From Candidatus Moranbacteria bacterium CG_4_8_14_3_um_filter_41_13 (lineage in GTDB: Bacteria; Patescibacteriota; Minisyncoccia; Moranbacterales; UBA1568): a DNA stretch of 16,522 nucleotides. The notes under the pieces are model-generated. The model searched no databases. It had not been told where the DNA came from and worked only from the letters and a program-made list of their open reading frames with translations. Location: assembly GCA_002782305.1 (NCBI GenBank), contig PFHN01000062.1, forward strand, positions 1 through 16,522. The letters run 5' to 3'. Positions 15,480 through 16,522 of the stretch are shown here, one piece after another (the stretch's first letter is position 1; each line of letters starts with the position of its first letter). The position numbers and the translations under genes are program-made.

Positions 15480-16522
15480 CTAGTTCAATTCATTTGCCAT
15501 AAGTTCTGCTTGCTTCAATACATTTTCAGTGGCGAGCAGTTGTTCATCTGGCGGATAGCCAAAACGATTGAGAATTCTCTTCACATCACGACGGAGACGT
15601 GCGCGAACACTTTCTTTCAAAGTCCAATCGATAGTCGCATTTCCTTTCACACTTCGAAATACTTCAATTGCTATAGTAGCCAGCTGTTTATCTCCCAAAA
15701 CTTCCTTAGCGTTTTCATTATTTGCCAGCGCATCATAAAACGCCAATTCGTCCTCGCCAAGATTGAGTTCTTGACCACGTTTATCTCCTTCTCGAATATC
15801 CTTGGCGAGCTTAATCAATTCATCAATAACCTGCGCTGTCGTCAGAAGATTATTCTGATATTTCTTGATAGCATTCTCAAGCATTTCAGAAAGTTTCTTA
15901 CTTTGAATAAAATTCTTTCTTGTTCGCATTCTTATCTCATCATTGAGCAATTTCTTCAATAATTCTAGAGCAATATTCTTTCGCTCCATATGTCGAACTT
16001 CTTCCAAAAATTCATCTGACAATATAGAAATATCTGGCTTTTTAATACCCGCAGCATCAAATACATCAATAATCCCTTCAGACACAACTGCTCCGTCAAC
16101 AATCTGTCTGATAGCCGTTTCAATTTCTGCATCTGATTTCCCTGCTCCTGTCGGTTCAAATTTCGTCAATCGAGCTTTTACTGCTTGGAAAAATCCAACC
16201 TCATCTTTGATCTCCATTGCTTTCAAATGAGGTACAGACAATGCAAATGCTTGCGACAACAGGGCTACTTGTCGCGTAAACCTATTTTTCCCATCTTCCA
16301 ATCCAAGTACATGTTCCTGCGCTTCCAAAATCAATGTTAATTTTTGTCTCGTATCAGAAACAAAATATTTCTTGTAATCAAAACCAGTGAACATTTGCTC
16401 AACAATTTCAAATTTCTCAAGTAAAGCCGAGACAGCCTCTTCCTGATCCAATGTCGGAGATCCTTTCCCTCCACTTGATGTATAGGTCGCCAGCGCCAAC
16501 TTCAAATCAGAAGCAATGCCAA
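15480..16522 (-). CDS. hsdR: Type I restriction enzyme R subunit, C-terminal part (cut by window edge)
   Basis: 347 codons are visible; the frame is open to the window edge and the N-terminus (nuclease and helicase domains, about two thirds of a normal HsdR) lies outside. The visible part matches the C-terminal region of HsdR (EcoEI R C-terminal/DUF3387-type). It contains GGKGSPTLDQEEAV near the start, EHVLGLEDGKNRF, the stretch of VDGAVVSEGIIDVFDAAG and KKPDISILSDEFLEEVR, then LNLGEDELAFYDALA and TIDWTLKESVRARLRRDVK near the end. This helical region joins R to the HsdS/HsdM methyltransferase core. The apparent TTG at 16505 is internal, not a start. It is upstream of uvrA-S in the same direction, but uvrA-S has its own promoter, so they need not be linked. 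hsdM and hsdS are not visible. Confidence 0.93.
   Translation of the reverse strand, partial: GIASDLKLALATYTSSGGKGSPTLDQEEAVSALLEKFEIVEQMFTGFDYKKYFVSDTRQKLTLILEAQEHVLGLEDGKNRFTRQVALLSQAFALSVPHLKAMEIKDEVGFFQAVKARLTKFEPTGAGKSDAEIETAIRQIVDGAVVSEGIIDVFDAAGIKKPDISILSDEFLEEVRHMERKNIALELLKKLLNDEIRMRTRKNFIQSKKLSEMLENAIKKYQNNLLTTAQVIDELIKLAKDIREGDKRGQELNLGEDELAFYDALANNENAKEVLGDKQLATIAIEVFRSVKGNATIDWTLKESVRARLRRDVKRILNRFGYPPDEQLLATENVLKQAELMANELN

Noticed and set aside
1..16522. CRISPR array, tRNA, rRNA, insertion sequence or integrase
   Set aside because: No regularly spaced repeats, cloverleaf, rRNA-like sequence, transposase or terminal repeats were seen on either strand.

Overview
The window reads as a dense, moderately AT-rich bacterial chromosome segment. 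All large genes lie on the minus strand, packed with 3-100 bp gaps or short overlaps, and most lack a clear Shine-Dalgarno. TGA is an ordinary stop (pilN and the 92-codon gene end in it), so the standard bacterial code applies. The PilC/prepilin/PilM/PilN/PilO set, the compact UvrA and UvrC proteins and the gene style suggest a Patescibacteria (CPR) genome, Parcubacteria-like. That assignment is an inference from protein style; no marker gene is present.

Layout from the right edge, in transcription order. (1) 15480-16522: C-terminal third of a type I restriction subunit HsdR, cut by the window edge. (2) 12790-15375: a short UvrA (861 aa, 'UvrA-S') with its own strong promoter. (3) 12265-12762: the only plus-strand unit, with a consensus sigma70 promoter, a perfect Shine-Dalgarno, a 92-aa unknown protein, a structured 3' region with a C-rich loop, and a strong intrinsic terminator. 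(4) 10944-12215: a shortened UvrC with both nuclease domains but no C-terminal helix-hairpin-helix domain. (5) 8063-10855: a second UvrA (930 aa, 'UvrA-L') with its own promoter. (6) 7089-8012: a probable nucleotidyltransferase-fold protein. (7) 1-7023: a type IV pilus cluster. It contains pilC, a prepilin carrying three Ig/carboxypeptidase-regulatory-like repeats, a second prepilin-like protein, a PilX-like protein with a predicted beta-helix, pilM, pilN and the start of pilO. Matching extended -10 elements precede pilC and pilM.

Two stories stand out. The first is nucleotide excision repair: two diverged UvrA proteins bracket a minimal UvrC, and each has lost a different part of the canonical UvrA. 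UvrA-L lacks the conserved RGRKGEY motif of the UvrB-binding domain. UvrA-S lacks about 100 residues after zinc module 1 and one zinc ligand. uvrB is not in the window. The second is a surface appendage: the inner-membrane platform (PilC), the cytoplasmic/periplasmic alignment parts (PilM/N/O) and three decorated pilin-like subunits sit together, which would fit a cell-contact pilus. The most likely undescribed element is the plus-strand 92-aa gene with its structured, C-rich 3' RNA. No CRISPR, tRNA, rRNA or insertion sequence was seen, and no gene-free stretch exceeds about 160 bp.
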